Source: Haberlea rhodopensis (lineage: Eukaryota; Streptophyta; Magnoliopsida; Lamiales; Gesneriaceae). Taken from it: DNA of 64,000 nucleotides. The stretch spans positions 434,001 to 498,000 of the forward strand of contig CAJQUN010000400.1 of the NCBI GenBank assembly GCA_907163345.1. Direction: 5' to 3'. Every line of letters starts with the position of its first letter. Position 1 is the stretch's first letter. The notes beneath the pieces are model-generated. The model had not been told where the DNA came from and made no database searches. It saw only the letters and a list, made by a program, of their open reading frames with translations. A program made the position numbers and the translations under genes. Below, one piece after another: positions 10,161 to 21,382 of the stretch.

Positions 10161-12672
10161 AAAATTTCGTCCTCGAAATTGCACCGGTGTATCCCACGTA
10201 ACACCAGGACTTCACAAACAAAACAAAGCCAAGACCCCGATTCTGAACCACCTTAGAATCGAATTAACAACTGCGAGAATACCAGTCTCGCACCAAGCCC
10301 TAAAATAGCGCAACGCCAAAACCAATACAAACCCGAAAGATAATAACGTACCTCGACGTGAATCGTCCCAGAAGTCAGTTCACCAAAACTACAAACCAAC
10401 CAAATCTCCATTGGTTCTGACAAAGATACCATCCCGTGATATTCACCACCTGCCCACGATGCTTGACACGCATCGTCAAGATGGGGACCACTAGTATACA
10501 ACAGTATACTCACAGAAAAACCAGATTTCGCTTCCCAGTCCATCTCCTCCAAAGGAGTAGTTGCACCACTTGCAACCCGGACCGGGTTACCCACGGTCAC
10601 TGATCCACACAAAAATACATCACCGAGGATGTTTACACCGGTGTGTTCCAAGAAATCATATCTTGGTCCCGACACACCATCAAGACTCCACCAAGTCTCA
10701 AGTTCCATAGGGGACATGGAAGGCAACCAATTGCATTCCTACACAAGTGTCAACCATGACACTAAACAAATCCGAATCTCGGCCATCCCTCATTTATCCT
10801 TGGATCTAACAATCCTAAAATAGGAAGGCTATCGAATTATCCAACAAGAACCACCATGATTCCAAATCACATCGATCCCTCCTCGGGGAATCAAACAACC
10901 CTCACGATCATTCATTAGAATGCATCGTGCCATCGAGATTACCGATCTCGAGGTTCCACAATCTCACACCGGAGATCCACTAAACCAAGTATACACACTC
11001 GGCGTTCCACAATGAACAAAATAAGGTTGGCATTCGTATACACACACGGCATACATGCCCATACACCCACACAACATGCATACACAATGCAATAGACTCG
11101 GGTATCTCCAATCATACCCACATCCCAAAGCCAACTGTCAAACCTCGATTATTCTCACCCCACGGAGAATGATGGTTGTCAAACCAAAACCAAAGGGTGT
11201 GATTTCAACATCACCACCACACGAACCAAAATAACGAATCTCCCCAAAAGATTCAACCGGTAGGAATCATAATACCGTCTCCCTCTCAAGGAAAAAGTCA
11301 TGAATCCATGATTCTCCAATCCTCGAACCACCGTTCGGAAACCTGGGTATATTTATACCAAAACATATCCCGGAACCCAGAAATACACAACTGGTTAGAG
11401 TAGTGCATCAAGACTATCATTACCCGATCCAAAATCCGTATACGCCATGTATACACATCCCAACGATGCTCTGTACTAATACCATAGTACTCCAAAATCG
11501 AGCATCTTCCCGAAGACGTCTCCTCAAACGTCTCACCGAGGTAAGAAATCCATTACCCGGTCCAACACCAGTAATGCTTACCATGGCTGATTTACAATCA
11601 ATCCACGACCGATGTAAGCTGTCTCCAAGACAGTACAATCCAAATCTCTCCAAGAGATAAAATCAATATAGTAGTGTCACCCCACTAACTATATCTCACT
11701 AACCATTGTGATTCCCATTGCATGCCAATTGCAAGGATGCTCAACTAGAGCTAACCACGACTTGTTGACACTCACGTTGGTAACACCAACAAACTTGAGC
11801 TGTCCCAGCACAAGTCCCTCAAAACAATGACGTATAACGTCCCCGTGAGGTATTCCCTACCTCAAACACCATGCCACATAGAGACTACAAGAGTCTACCA
11901 TAACCCTCATCGTATCACCATACGATTCACCAAACTCGAATCCAACGAGCATTATAATAGCTAACACAAGCACACCAAAGTACTGCAACAATACCTGGCT
12001 AGTGATTCGCTGGTCCCATAGGCTTATACCAACCTATCAACGTCACACACGCTCCATCCCGGTATACCATACCGCATAAACCATTAGAGTTGTGGGTCAT
12101 TGCCCAACATATCTCTAAAACACCAAAGCATACTGGACAACCCAGCGTCCATGCTCAATTATCAAGCAATCCTAATCCATTAGGACTTCTTCCACGCCCT
12201 TAGGGTGGGTGTAACCATGTTTACTCCTCATCACAATAACAAGCGAGTAGTTTCCTCAATGACTACTCTTACCACCATTCACTTGGCCTTAGCCATCCCA
12301 GCGAGCATACCCAAGGGTATCATTGCTCGTCAATAATATACCTCCATAATACGATGCGTACTCTCACCGGTACAATGCATCAATGATCCATCGAGCAAAC
12401 CTGCTCGGCAAAAGGTCTCGTCAACTAAATACCCAGACCCTACCATGTGCCCACCATCGGCACTCAAACCATACAACCATATACATAAACATGAATGTAT
12501 AAATCACCAAAATGACGCCAAGCGTCCACATAGTTATCCCAAATAACATCGTCGAACATATGAGGGTACCTGTCGATACACGACATCCATAATCTCATCG
12601 TCAAACACATGACGGTAAATAATAATACACCATAATCACCATACTGATAACAAAAGTAATATGCCATACCTC
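10161..12672 (-). other. LARD interior, no recognisable gene
   Basis: About 2.5 kb without gag, protease, RT or integrase motifs on either strand. The longest minus-strand open stretch (10253-10726, 157 codons) has no motif I recognise and biased composition. The sequence reads like 3'-untranslated/filler DNA of a non-autonomous element. Confidence 0.7.
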
Positions 12673-13690
12673 ATCGCTATCGAGATAGCGGAATACCTGT
12701 ATCCATCGTCCACCAGCGGTACATAAGCAGCACCCATCGCTCGTAGGCGGCATAATCCAGTGCTACACACATAGCGGTATAACCCATCGCTATCGAATCA
12801 GCGGCATGATCCCTCGCCATGGAGTCAGCGGCATAAAATGTCGCTATAGATATCCGGCGGTATAAACCATCGCCAATAGAATACCCGGCGTAACCGTCGC
12901 CAATAAAATACCCGGCGTAACCATCGCCAACAAAATACCCGGCGTAACCATCGCCAACAAAATACCCGGCGTAACCATCGCCAATAAAATACCCGGCGTA
13001 ACCATCGCCAATAAAATACCCGGCGGAACCATCGCCAACAAAATACCCGGCGGAACCATCGCCAATAAAATACCCGGATAATCGCGGACTCAAGAGGTAC
13101 TCACACTCATGTAGTACTTTGTTCCCGATCACATCGCTACGTCATGACAACGGCATCATCGCTTCGACGTGACAGCGGCATGTATCATCGCTTCGACACG
13201 ACAGCGGCATCATCGTTTCGACATGACGGTGGTACCATCGCTTCGACGTGACAGCGGCATTTACCATCGCTTCGACACGACAGCGGCATTTACCATCATT
13301 CCGGCATGACAGCGGAAATACCCTTCGCTTCGACGTATTAGCGGCATAATATCCCTCGCAATAATAATATGACAGCGGCATTTTCCTTCGCTTCGACATA
13401 TTTGCGGCAAATATTCTTCATCGCTATAATACGACAGCGGCAAGTATTCATATCGCTACGCCATGCATGCAACCGTAATGCATAACCCGTATTTCAATAA
13501 TTGTTTCGGCACGACAGCGGCATCATCGCTTCGACGTGACAGCGGCATTTACCATCGCTTCGACACGACAGCGGCATCATCGCTTCGACGTGCATGCAAC
13601 CGTAATGCATAATCCGTATTCCCATAAACATCGCCATGAGTGTATTTTAATGCACCTCGCTCCAACATGTAGCGGCAAAGCATTAAAATC
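12673..13690 (-). repeat. One-kilobase stem-loop array in the LARD interior
   Basis: Dozens of short inverted repeats built on CGCT...AGCG or CGCC...GGCG. Examples are CGCTAT-CGAG-ATAGCG near 12677-12692, the 27-bp tandem at 12869-13078, and units of the form CGCTTCGACGTGACAGCG from 13150 to 13590. Arms change together (T-A in one class, C-G in the other). The position just after the primer site is where a packaging signal would be expected. Confidence 0.7.
12869..13078 (-). repeat. 27-bp tandem repeat, about eight units
   Basis: Unit ATCGCCAACAAAATACCCGG plus CGTAACC, eight copies at 27-bp steps with few changes. Each unit has CGCC...GGCG arms. Because 27 is a multiple of three, the minus strand reads as an open GYFIGDGYA nonapeptide repeat; I take that as a by-product of the repeat. 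Confidence 0.9.
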
Positions 13691-13888
13691 ATCACTCCGA
13701 TGTATACCTATGCAACCGTAATGCATAGTCCATGTCTCAAAAGACCCTGCAACCACCACGGTTAGCAACACATATTCCAATTATGAACACATATCATAAA
13801 CGCACATAAGCAATCATGCATAAGTATGTGCTTCTCATTCCCAATAACATGTTCCTAGGCCCTCAACAGCCCCAAAGAGCTAACCACT

Positions 13889-13900
13889 GCTCTGATACCA
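13889..13900 (-). other. Primer-binding site of the LARD (tRNA-iMet type)
   Basis: Minus strand TGGTATCAGAGC, four bases (TTAG) from the 5' LTR end, identical in spacing to element A. Confidence 0.9.
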
Positions 13901-13904
13901 CTAA

Positions 13905-16374
13905 TGTAAGGACCCCCGTGCCCTTAACCCGTTATTAGTGTATTAAGCCATACCATTAGTGCATATAATCATACCATAATGGGGAAAACCACATGCAAGT
14001 GCAACACCGTATGCTACCCAGAAAATTTCTTGCATCCAATTCCCAAAATATTCAGATTCCCCAACCAAGATTAATCATATAACATGCACCCACATAATAC
14101 ACTAACATGCTCTTAGTTCATTTAGCAATTCCATAATTAATTGCATGCAACCATAATGAACAGAGAGAAGCCGTAGCCCATTTATACATTCCATACACAC
14201 GTAAAATGTACTCACATAAGAGTACCAAATGGATAAGCATGTATCTGATGTATAACACTCTACCGGATACCAGTCCTGGTAGCACCTCCCAAGCGCCACT
14301 CGATCTCAACTCTGGATCTGAGTGTCCGTCCAGCCAGCTCTGGTACCTCGATCCTGGAAGTACCTCTAACCAACAGCCCGAGCTTGACTCCAAAGCCGCT
14401 ACACCTGTGTTACCTGCCCCAACAGAGACAGCCCCCACACGGGGTGAGCATACCAATACCACCAATCACAAAATAATAATATTGCAATTCATAATTTACA
14501 GAATGTAAATGCCATAATTTAAATGATACTCCCTGGATGGTAACACCCTCATCCGGGATCCCCTGTATTGTCCCTGTTCTCAAAATAACCAAACTCATCA
14601 AATTCTCAAAGCCAGTTAATCACCATATAGATTAACTAATGCAGTTCTACCATGCCAGTTCCATAATCAATGTGTAAAATCATATATATATATGCCATAG
14701 ATTTCACATATATTTAACCAAGGATTCCATGTTCCCATAACATTGCTCGCTCCACAATAGCGGCATTCTAAACCCAGCGCACGCTCAACAATAGCGGCGT
14801 CATAACCGATGGTCGCTCAACGGCGACAACACCCAATCGTTGCTCGCTCGAAAGCGGCACCCTATGATTCCCAATGTATGTCTATTTATCACATTTACCA
14901 TATACCATGCATTTCACTATCCAATTATTGCAAGTACCATAAACCATGCACTTCGATACCCATCTATTTCCAATACCCTATACCATGCATTTTAATACTC
15001 ATTTATTGTAAATACCACCAACCATGCATTTCAATGCCCATTTATTACAAATACCATATATCATGCATTTCACTATTGCAACATTATAAAAGGCTATGCT
15101 CGTACGTTATACGTACCTTAATTTCTGAAGTCCGAGCCGAACCTTGCTCGAGTTCCATGCCCCGAAGAACGATGTGCTAACACGGTAAATAATTCACAAT
15201 TAATTACGAACATGCAACCCATGCTCAAGCACACCCATAACCCTCAACATATTGTCAACCCACGACAATTTACCATTTAAAAGACCCGGGGCAGGGCATA
15301 TACAGGGAGGGAAATCGAATGAGACAATATCGAAAATTGCTCAAGGACCACCCCTAAATTTGAACCCCAACAACACAAAACAAACCCAAATAATCACCAT
15401 AATTCATTTAAAACATGAATTAAGCTATCCAAGCAAGAATCAACACCCCTTGCCAAAAACCCCCAATTTTCGAATTCAATACCCTTAAATTCGCACCCTT
15501 ATAATTCTTCGAATTCGAACACAATCAAGCATCATAATGCATCTACAACATGAATTAATCAATTACCAACAACAATAATCGCCCCACAAGCGAAACCCCC
15601 AAATTTCGAACCCTAACCCACAAAAACTAGCTGAAATTCGAACCAAAATGCAACCAAAATTTCGAACCAAAAAGTCTGCAATGCTCGACCCAAAAACACC
15701 ATAAAAACGCCCCAAAAAAACACCAGAAAAATCGTGCCAAAAACATACCAAAATCGAGCCCCAAAAATCGGATGAACTGCAGTGACGAACCCTAGCGCTT
15801 TCTGCAGAAATCCGAGCTCAATCCTCGACCAAACTTCAAATTGTTGGTATGGAAATGACCGCCTGGAAGAGACGAACGCGGCGGCGGGTCGGACGCGCCG
15901 AACGGCGGCCGGACGGCGGCGGGCGAAGCACATTTGTGCGCGGTGGTCCAAAGGGGATCGAAAATCGGCGGGTTCGGGGAGAGAGAAGGAGGGGGAAGAA
16001 AATGGTTCCGATAATTAAAATCCCGGGTTCAATTGGTATTTATAGCAAAAATACCCCAAAATATCAATAGTCCCACAAATACATCATGATTCATTAAAAA
16101 TCATCTGTTTCCAAAAATTCTCTCTCTAACTCAAAAACCCCCTACCGGTGCCCACACCAAGCACTCGAGATTCCGAGTCACACTAAAAACCCAACTCGCA
16201 GGTTTTCATCGGAATGATAATACGATCTCAACCTCGGGATCCAACGATCCCAAATGCCCGATTTACCAACCTCGGGAGATGCCAAACCGCAATTAATTCC
16301 TAATTGCCACAATTAAAAATCCATCAAGGATTAATACAACACCGGGATTACCACCATAATTCCCGGACATCACA
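13905..16374 (-). repeat. 5' LTR of the LARD
   Basis: 2470 bp, promoter copy of the pair. Followed on the right by ACTTT, the target duplication. Same internal signals as the 3' LTR, shifted by 6230 bases. Confidence 0.95.
16037..16044 (-). promoter_or_regulatory. TATA box in the LARD 5' LTR
   Basis: TATAAATA on the minus strand in CTATAAATACC, about 330 bases into the LTR. It would start transcription near 16010, making the remaining two kilobases of LTR a transcribed leader. The same box in the 3' LTR is at 9807-9814. Confidence 0.6.
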
Positions 16375-16430
16375 ACTTTTCTACATGTATAAGTGATTCT
16401 CATAAATCAATATAAATCAACGTATTAAAC

Positions 16431-17075
16431 TGGTAGCGTTTATCAATTAATTGTTCGCTTTCGTTTAATTTAGTTATAGTTAAACAAATTCGATAAGCCC
16501 CTAGTTTGATACTTGTTAGCATAAAAGTATTCAACTCTTATCAAATCTTTAACCAAAACTACAGTCGTTAAGATTAAATCATTGATATTCTCAAAACTAG
16601 TAAGCTTGATGAATCTAATCAATAAAAACTAAAGTCGTTAGAATTAATTATCCAATCGTTTTTCCTAAGAATTTAATAACACCAACAACAAGTAATTATC
16701 AATCTTAGTTGCTTCTCAATTAGTATTAGAAAGTGTAAGTGATTACTAGGTGATCAATCTACCAATCAAACACAACAATCATAATCTGAAAAATAAATTG
16801 AAATCGAATTAAAAATTCAACAATCAAACCAAAATTTTCACAAGTTTTTCTATTCCAAAGGCAAGTATCCCTCAACCAAGAATCCAGGTGTTTAGCCTTG
16901 CATAATTAAATCTAAAACTAACAAAAAGTGTATTAAAAACATCAAACAATCAATGGAAAAGAAAGTTACTAAAGCGAAGCACGATTCTGGCTTGTTGATT
17001 CCGATTCGTTCTTCGAGCGTCTTTACAAAAATTGAAAGAAAAATTATTCTAAAAATTCATAAAACTATTCTAAGG
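16431..17075 (-). repeat. 3' end part of the Athila-type LTR of element C
   Basis: On the minus strand this piece ends GATAAACGCTACCA, the same end as the LTR at 31389-31402. 16532-16657 matches the reverse complement of 30922-31050. An 87-bp block at 16445-16531 lies in the opposite orientation compared with 31222-31308. The LTR is cut at 17075 by the Copia element and resumes at 27761. The last five bases, TAAGG, are the Copia target site. Confidence 0.8.
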
Positions 17076-18262
17076 TGTTAGGATCGGTCCGGAGTGTTTA
17101 GAGGGGGGGTGAATGAACACTCATTCTAAAAATTAATCCTTCGTGATTTCTTTCGGATTAGTGAAAGAAATCTTTTTCTTAATCAATTCTTGTACAAAAC
17201 AGACAACTGAAAATATAAGTGCGGAACGGTCTGTTCTTGTATGTAAGAACGGCTCGATGGCTAGTGAGAAAGAACGAGTGCAGAAATAAGATACACAGGA
17301 TATGTTTCATGAAGTTCGAAGGTGGTGTAATCCTTCTACGTCTCCCCTTCTTCCAATTAAGGAATGTTTATACTAGAAGACTTTGATTTATACAATCCTG
17401 TTGTACAAACCCGATTCAGACTGGATTTACCTCACTACCAATCTGAAACTCCTAGTCACTCAATCTGCTCAGACACACTCTGTCTGACAGTTACAATATG
17501 TTTCTCACTTCTATTTTCAACACAGAAAACACAAGATGCGCACAGTGATCCTAAATGATCAAATGTTACAAAGCAAACGTGCTTGAGAATGATTTCAGCT
17601 CGAGAGCTTCTGAACTTGTAAGCTTGTGCTGTTTTTGCTTTCTTGTGCGTTTTTCAATTGATCAGCGAGAGTCAGTAGCTAGAGTCAGTAAGTTCCTTTT
17701 GTTGCATCCTTTTATAGTTGAAGGTACCAACGACATTATTTCCTTTAATGTGCAACTTTGACTCTTCTTAAACTCTGAGTAGGCTTCAGTCTTCTTCTTC
17801 AGGATACTTGCCGTTCTGGTTCATACTTTCGGCGACTGTCAGGTAAGCTACTCTTTGTCTTCTTACCTATTATGGCAATCTTCAGTCTTTGGTCCTTTGT
17901 AGCATTAATTACAACATTAAATGCTACAATAAATAGCCGTTAATGATTCGGACTGAGGAGCCATTTTGTATATATCCTAAGCTGCTCTGATCTGATAAAG
18001 ATAGAGATCGATCTGAAGCTTCGGTTTAGTCAGTCTGATATTCATCGATCCGGTCTGATAAGTAATGTGTCTTATCAGCTTGTACTTTTGTTGAGCGATC
18101 GATCTGGTCAGCCTGATTACCTTCGATCCGGTCTGATATGCTTTGTCATCTTATCAGCTTGATCTGTTTTGGGCGATCGTTCTGGTCAGTCTGATTTCTC
18201 TCGATCCGGTCTGATATGTTTTGTCATCTTTAAAATCTCATTGATAAGATCCGGGACTAACA
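17076..18262 (-). repeat. 3' LTR of the Copia element
   Basis: 1187 bp. It differs from the other LTR by an extra 20 bases near 17768-17787 and scattered substitutions. TATA box CTATAAAAGG at about 17708-17717. Confidence 0.93.
18024..18240 (-). repeat. 78-bp tandem repeats in the Copia U3
   Basis: CGATCCGGTCTGATA occurs at 18046, 18124 and 18202, exactly 78 bases apart, with related sequence between (CTTATCAGCTTG, CTGGTCAGYCTGATT). Placed upstream of the TATA box, these look like enhancer repeats. The other LTR repeats them near 27540-27740. Confidence 0.75.
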
Positions 18263-18275
18263 AATTCCCCTTTTT
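18263..18275 (-). other. Polypurine tract of the Copia element
   Basis: Minus strand AAAAAGGGGAATT immediately before the 3' LTR, preceded by GTCATCATC, the usual SIRE-type context. Confidence 0.85.
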
Positions 18276-18514
18276 GATGATGACAAAACCTGGCTTCTAA
18301 GTCTTTTTAACCAGTCTGATAAGAACTCTGAAGCGAAAACTTTCGGATCGATTACTCTTTCTTGTTCAAAATAAATGAACAACATCAAGTTGGATCGATT
18401 AAGCTTTTATTATTAAGCCTTATGTTGTAGTTCAAAATAAATGAACACGGACTTAATCGAAAGAGGATTTTTATTGATCACCAAAAAATCTTAAATACAG
18501 ACAGTCTGAAAATT

Positions 18515-21013
18515 TTATTTTCTAGAAGACGGCCTGAAGTCTTTCTTCTTTTCCCCCTTTTTGTCAGCAGCAATCTCTTGAAGAAAGTCGACAACTTGTG
18601 CTAGCTGCGCGCTGATAGCGTCAAGACGAACTTCTTGAGCGCGGAGGGAATTGGCAACAGATGCTCTGACTTCAGTGGCTAGTTCGATCTGCTCTTTTCT
18701 CAGACTATTCTTATAAGAGGCTTGTTGAGAAAACAGATCGTTTATGCCTCGCTGAAGACTTCCGATACTGGCAGTCATCTTCTCTTTGAATGAATCAAAG
18801 TCCAAAGTTGTAAGCCTCTGACCTTGATGAACTTCGAGAATGCGTTGAGAGAGTGACAGGCAGTTGTCAGAGAGATGCTGAAGAGTCCTTGCCAAAAATG
18901 GAGGTGCATCAGATTGTTGGCTGGGAGAGCGATCTGATGAGGACAAAACCTGGTCATCGTCTTCAGCAGTAGGTACAAGTGAAGATACAGCAACTTGGTG
19001 ACTTTCGGACCGGATCAAGGTGACCAGATTCGAAGAAAATGTTTGAATAAAAGCCATATCTTCATCTGATTGGATTGGAGGAGTGCTTGGTCTGGAGGGC
19101 TCCTCAATCTGGAGAGCTGCAACAACGGTGGACACCACCAGATCCGGATCGATGAATTCTGGAGCGCCAACTGTTGCAAGTTCGACTGTTGGACTGATTT
19201 GTACACGGGAGGCTGAGGACCCCAAAGGAATGGAGGTTGTTGGAGAGTCCAACAATACATTCAATGGTTCATCATCGGGCACAGACGGAGCATTAGGCAA
19301 TGGCTGCTCCGCTGTCTGGTCTGGTAGTGGCTCTGCAGTATGATCTGGTATTGGCTCTGCAGTCTGATCTGGTACTGGCTCGGCTGTCTGTTCTGCTGCA
19401 TCAAAATGAATAACCTCAACGAAAGGTTCTGCCATAGTCTTGCTTGCAGAGGGATGATCCGGGCTGGTGGTGGGAGTGGATACACTGAGCTTCTGTCGTT
19501 GAAAACGGACAGCTAAGTGAAGAGCATGAACATCCATCTCGAGTTGAGCAATAACAGCCCCATCATCTCTGGCAGTTGGAGCAAGCGGATCGAAGTTCTG
19601 TTTCTTAGCAGCTAGGATCAGAGTGGCCATACTGAATCTTTGATTAGCCGTAAATAGCTCTTTGCGCTGCACGGCAAGCCGAACATCATCAGTCTCTGTT
19701 CCTTTTAGAACTTCCTCTTCCATCTTCTTCAGTCTGCTCAACTTACCGAAGAATAACTCAATGTGGTTGATAGTCCGGTACTGGACATATTCATCAAAGA
19801 CCACAATGAGTGCCTTCACCTTCTCATCAACATCCTCCATAGCGATGTCGATGGCTGTCTGCGCTGCAGATTTGGGTTTAGAGGAGAGGTGTTCGGAGAG
19901 AATGGCTTTTCCCTTGCCGGTGGTGGAAGGGGACTTGATCCCTGATTGGGTATAATCGCCCAACTCAGTGATAACAATCCCTTTCACCACGGGAATGGTA
20001 GAGGGGAATCGGATAGTGACTTTAGGTGCAAGGGTTGAAGCTTGTGAAGGTTGGATGGAAGGTTGGGGTGCAGGGGAGGCTTTAGTTGGAGGCAATATGG
20101 GTAAGGCTTTGAGGGGTAATGGTTTGCTGGGCTTGGTAATCTGGGTTCTTGGCTTTTTGGGAAGTGGCTTGGTTGGTGGCGAGGGAGCAGACTGAGTTTC
20201 TTCCGAATCAGTCTGTATGGTCAGTTTGCGCTTGACGCGAGGTTTGCGCGCAACAGCTTGTTCTTCCCCCTTCTCAATCTTGACTGCATCTAGAGTAGCA
20301 GGAGTAGGCGGAGCACTCTTGGACTTCAGCAATGCAAGTCCTTTGGAGTTTAGAATCTTAAAGGGGCTGAGAGCGGACTGCTTTCCCAGTTCGATGTCCA
20401 AAGACTCCAGTAGCTTGCTGAGAGGAACAGCAAAGCATACAGCTTGTTTCGATGCAATCACTGTTTCCATCAGAACTCCAAACAGAATCACGGACCAGTT
20501 CATCGTCTGTCCGGATACTATAGCCGCCATAGCCCTGAACTTCTCTGCGGTCACAGCATCAAAACTTCCTGCTTTGCCCAACAGAGGCTTACCCACTATC
20601 TCACACAGCACCTGGAAATGAAAGAGCATTTCCTTCTTCTTAAACGATGGTTGCAAGCGGTGGCCAAGAATAGATATCTTCCCTTGAAGATCTGAGAGTG
20701 ACGCCTGAGGAATCTGTCCAAATTCCGTCAGTCCAGAATTGGGGAGGCCAAAGGTTTTGGCCAGCGTCATCGGCGAGATCTCAAAAGATTTGCCCTTGAC
20801 AGTAGTAGATATGGATGTCTTCTGGGAGACGGCATTGGCGAATAGTTCACGGATTTCTGATTCATAAACAACGGTGCCGCATTCCAGAAAGTTTCTCAGA
20901 CCAGAAGATTCCAAAGCTCTGAAGATGGACACCATCTCTGCATCTTCTGCCCTGTAAATATCATTAAACTCAACGGAGAGGGAGTTATGAGTGATGGTTT
21001 GGAATGAAATCAA
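18515..21013 (-). CDS. Extra ORF of the Copia element, 832 aa, function unknown
   Basis: Uninterrupted sense-strand ORF between pol and the 3' LTR, the place where SIRE/Maximus elements have an additional ('env-like') ORF. Residues 1-230 look globular and begin MISFQTITHNSLSVEFND. About 230-400 is rich in Pro, Lys and Ser with a basic patch KPRVKRKLT. The middle is acidic. Near 570 there are degenerate repeats of the type TAEPVPDQ. The last 110 residues are rich in Ala, Leu, Gln and Glu, likely a coiled coil, and end in a Lys-rich tail. I see no signal peptide and no clear membrane segment, so an envelope role is not supported. It stays open although gag and pol are broken. Confidence 0.75.
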   Translation of the reverse strand: MISFQTITHNSLSVEFNDIYRAEDAEMVSIFRALESSGLRNFLECGTVVYESEIRELFANAVSQKTSISTTVKGKSFEISPMTLAKTFGLPNSGLTEFGQIPQASLSDLQGKISILGHRLQPSFKKKEMLFHFQVLCEIVGKPLLGKAGSFDAVTAEKFRAMAAIVSGQTMNWSVILFGVLMETVIASKQAVCFAVPLSKLLESLDIELGKQSALSPFKILNSKGLALLKSKSAPPTPATLDAVKIEKGEEQAVARKPRVKRKLTIQTDSEETQSAPSPPTKPLPKKPRTQITKPSKPLPLKALPILPPTKASPAPQPSIQPSQASTLAPKVTIRFPSTIPVVKGIVITELGDYTQSGIKSPSTTGKGKAILSEHLSSKPKSAAQTAIDIAMEDVDEKVKALIVVFDEYVQYRTINHIELFFGKLSRLKKMEEEVLKGTETDDVRLAVQRKELFTANQRFSMATLILAAKKQNFDPLAPTARDDGAVIAQLEMDVHALHLAVRFQRQKLSVSTPTTSPDHPSASKTMAEPFVEVIHFDAAEQTAEPVPDQTAEPIPDHTAEPLPDQTAEQPLPNAPSVPDDEPLNVLLDSPTTSIPLGSSASRVQISPTVELATVGAPEFIDPDLVVSTVVAALQIEEPSRPSTPPIQSDEDMAFIQTFSSNLVTLIRSESHQVAVSSLVPTAEDDDQVLSSSDRSPSQQSDAPPFLARTLQHLSDNCLSLSQRILEVHQGQRLTTLDFDSFKEKMTASIGSLQRGINDLFSQQASYKNSLRKEQIELATEVRASVANSLRAQEVRLDAISAQLAQVVDFLQEIAADKKGEKKKDFRPSSRK

Positions 21014-21382
21014 ACGAAGGCGAAGATTTAGGAGAGTGAGAGAGTAAGAAAACAGATAGCGGTAATTTGTAAAAAGTGAAATAAAATGAAATGTTCAGCC
21101 CGCTAAATAGGAGAGAGAAGACACGAGTCTTTATCTCGATGACTGATGAAAAGAAATTCAAAAATAAACGGTCAGGATAACAGATAGTTAAGGCGGTTAA
21201 AATGCGATCAGTCCGAGCTGTTTTGTACAAAAGATGGATTGACCAAAAAGATCATGGGATAACATCAGATTGACATAGATCGGTCTGAAAGTTCGGACCG
21301 GTCTGTGTCTTTCTGAACATTGTATTATCAATCTGTGGTAACAAAAATCTTTAAGTGCGAAAGTAAGAAAACATCTAAACTA

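Larger units (their letters stand above)
7675..16374 (-). mobile_element. Non-coding LTR retrotransposon (LARD), 8700 bp, very young
   Basis: Two LTRs of exactly 2470 bp, 6230 bp apart, flank a 3760-bp interior with no gag or pol. On the minus strand the LTR starts TGTGATGTCC and ends GTCCTTACA. The 5-bp target duplication ACTTT is at 7670-7674 and 16375-16379. The iMet primer site and the polypurine tract with its upstream GAGGACGAAAT motif match the Tekay-like elements A and F, which suggests that such elements supply the proteins. I found only three substitutions between the LTRs (8155/14385, 8488/14718, 8896/15126), so it moved recently by borrowing enzymes. Confidence 0.93.

Noticed and set aside
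10253..10726. 157-codon minus-strand ORF in the LARD interior
   Set aside because: No recognisable motif, surrounded by non-coding repeats; length is within chance for this GC content.
12677..13132. A 151-codon ORF of GYFIGDGYA repeats (looks like a repeat or silk-like protein)
   Set aside because: By-product of a 27-bp tandem repeat lacking stops; no start context, and the repeat continues in other frames as CGCT/AGCG stem-loops.
12869..13600. CRISPR-like array
   Set aside because: Units are contiguous tandem repeats without unique spacers, in a plant retroelement.
7675..16374. A 2.47-kb segmental duplication
   Set aside because: Explained as LTR pair by the TG...CA ends, primer site, purine tract and ACTTT target duplication.
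18515..21013. Viral envelope glycoprotein
   Set aside because: Position is env-like, but no signal peptide, membrane anchor or glycosylation-rich ectodomain is visible; I kept it as an ORF of unknown function.
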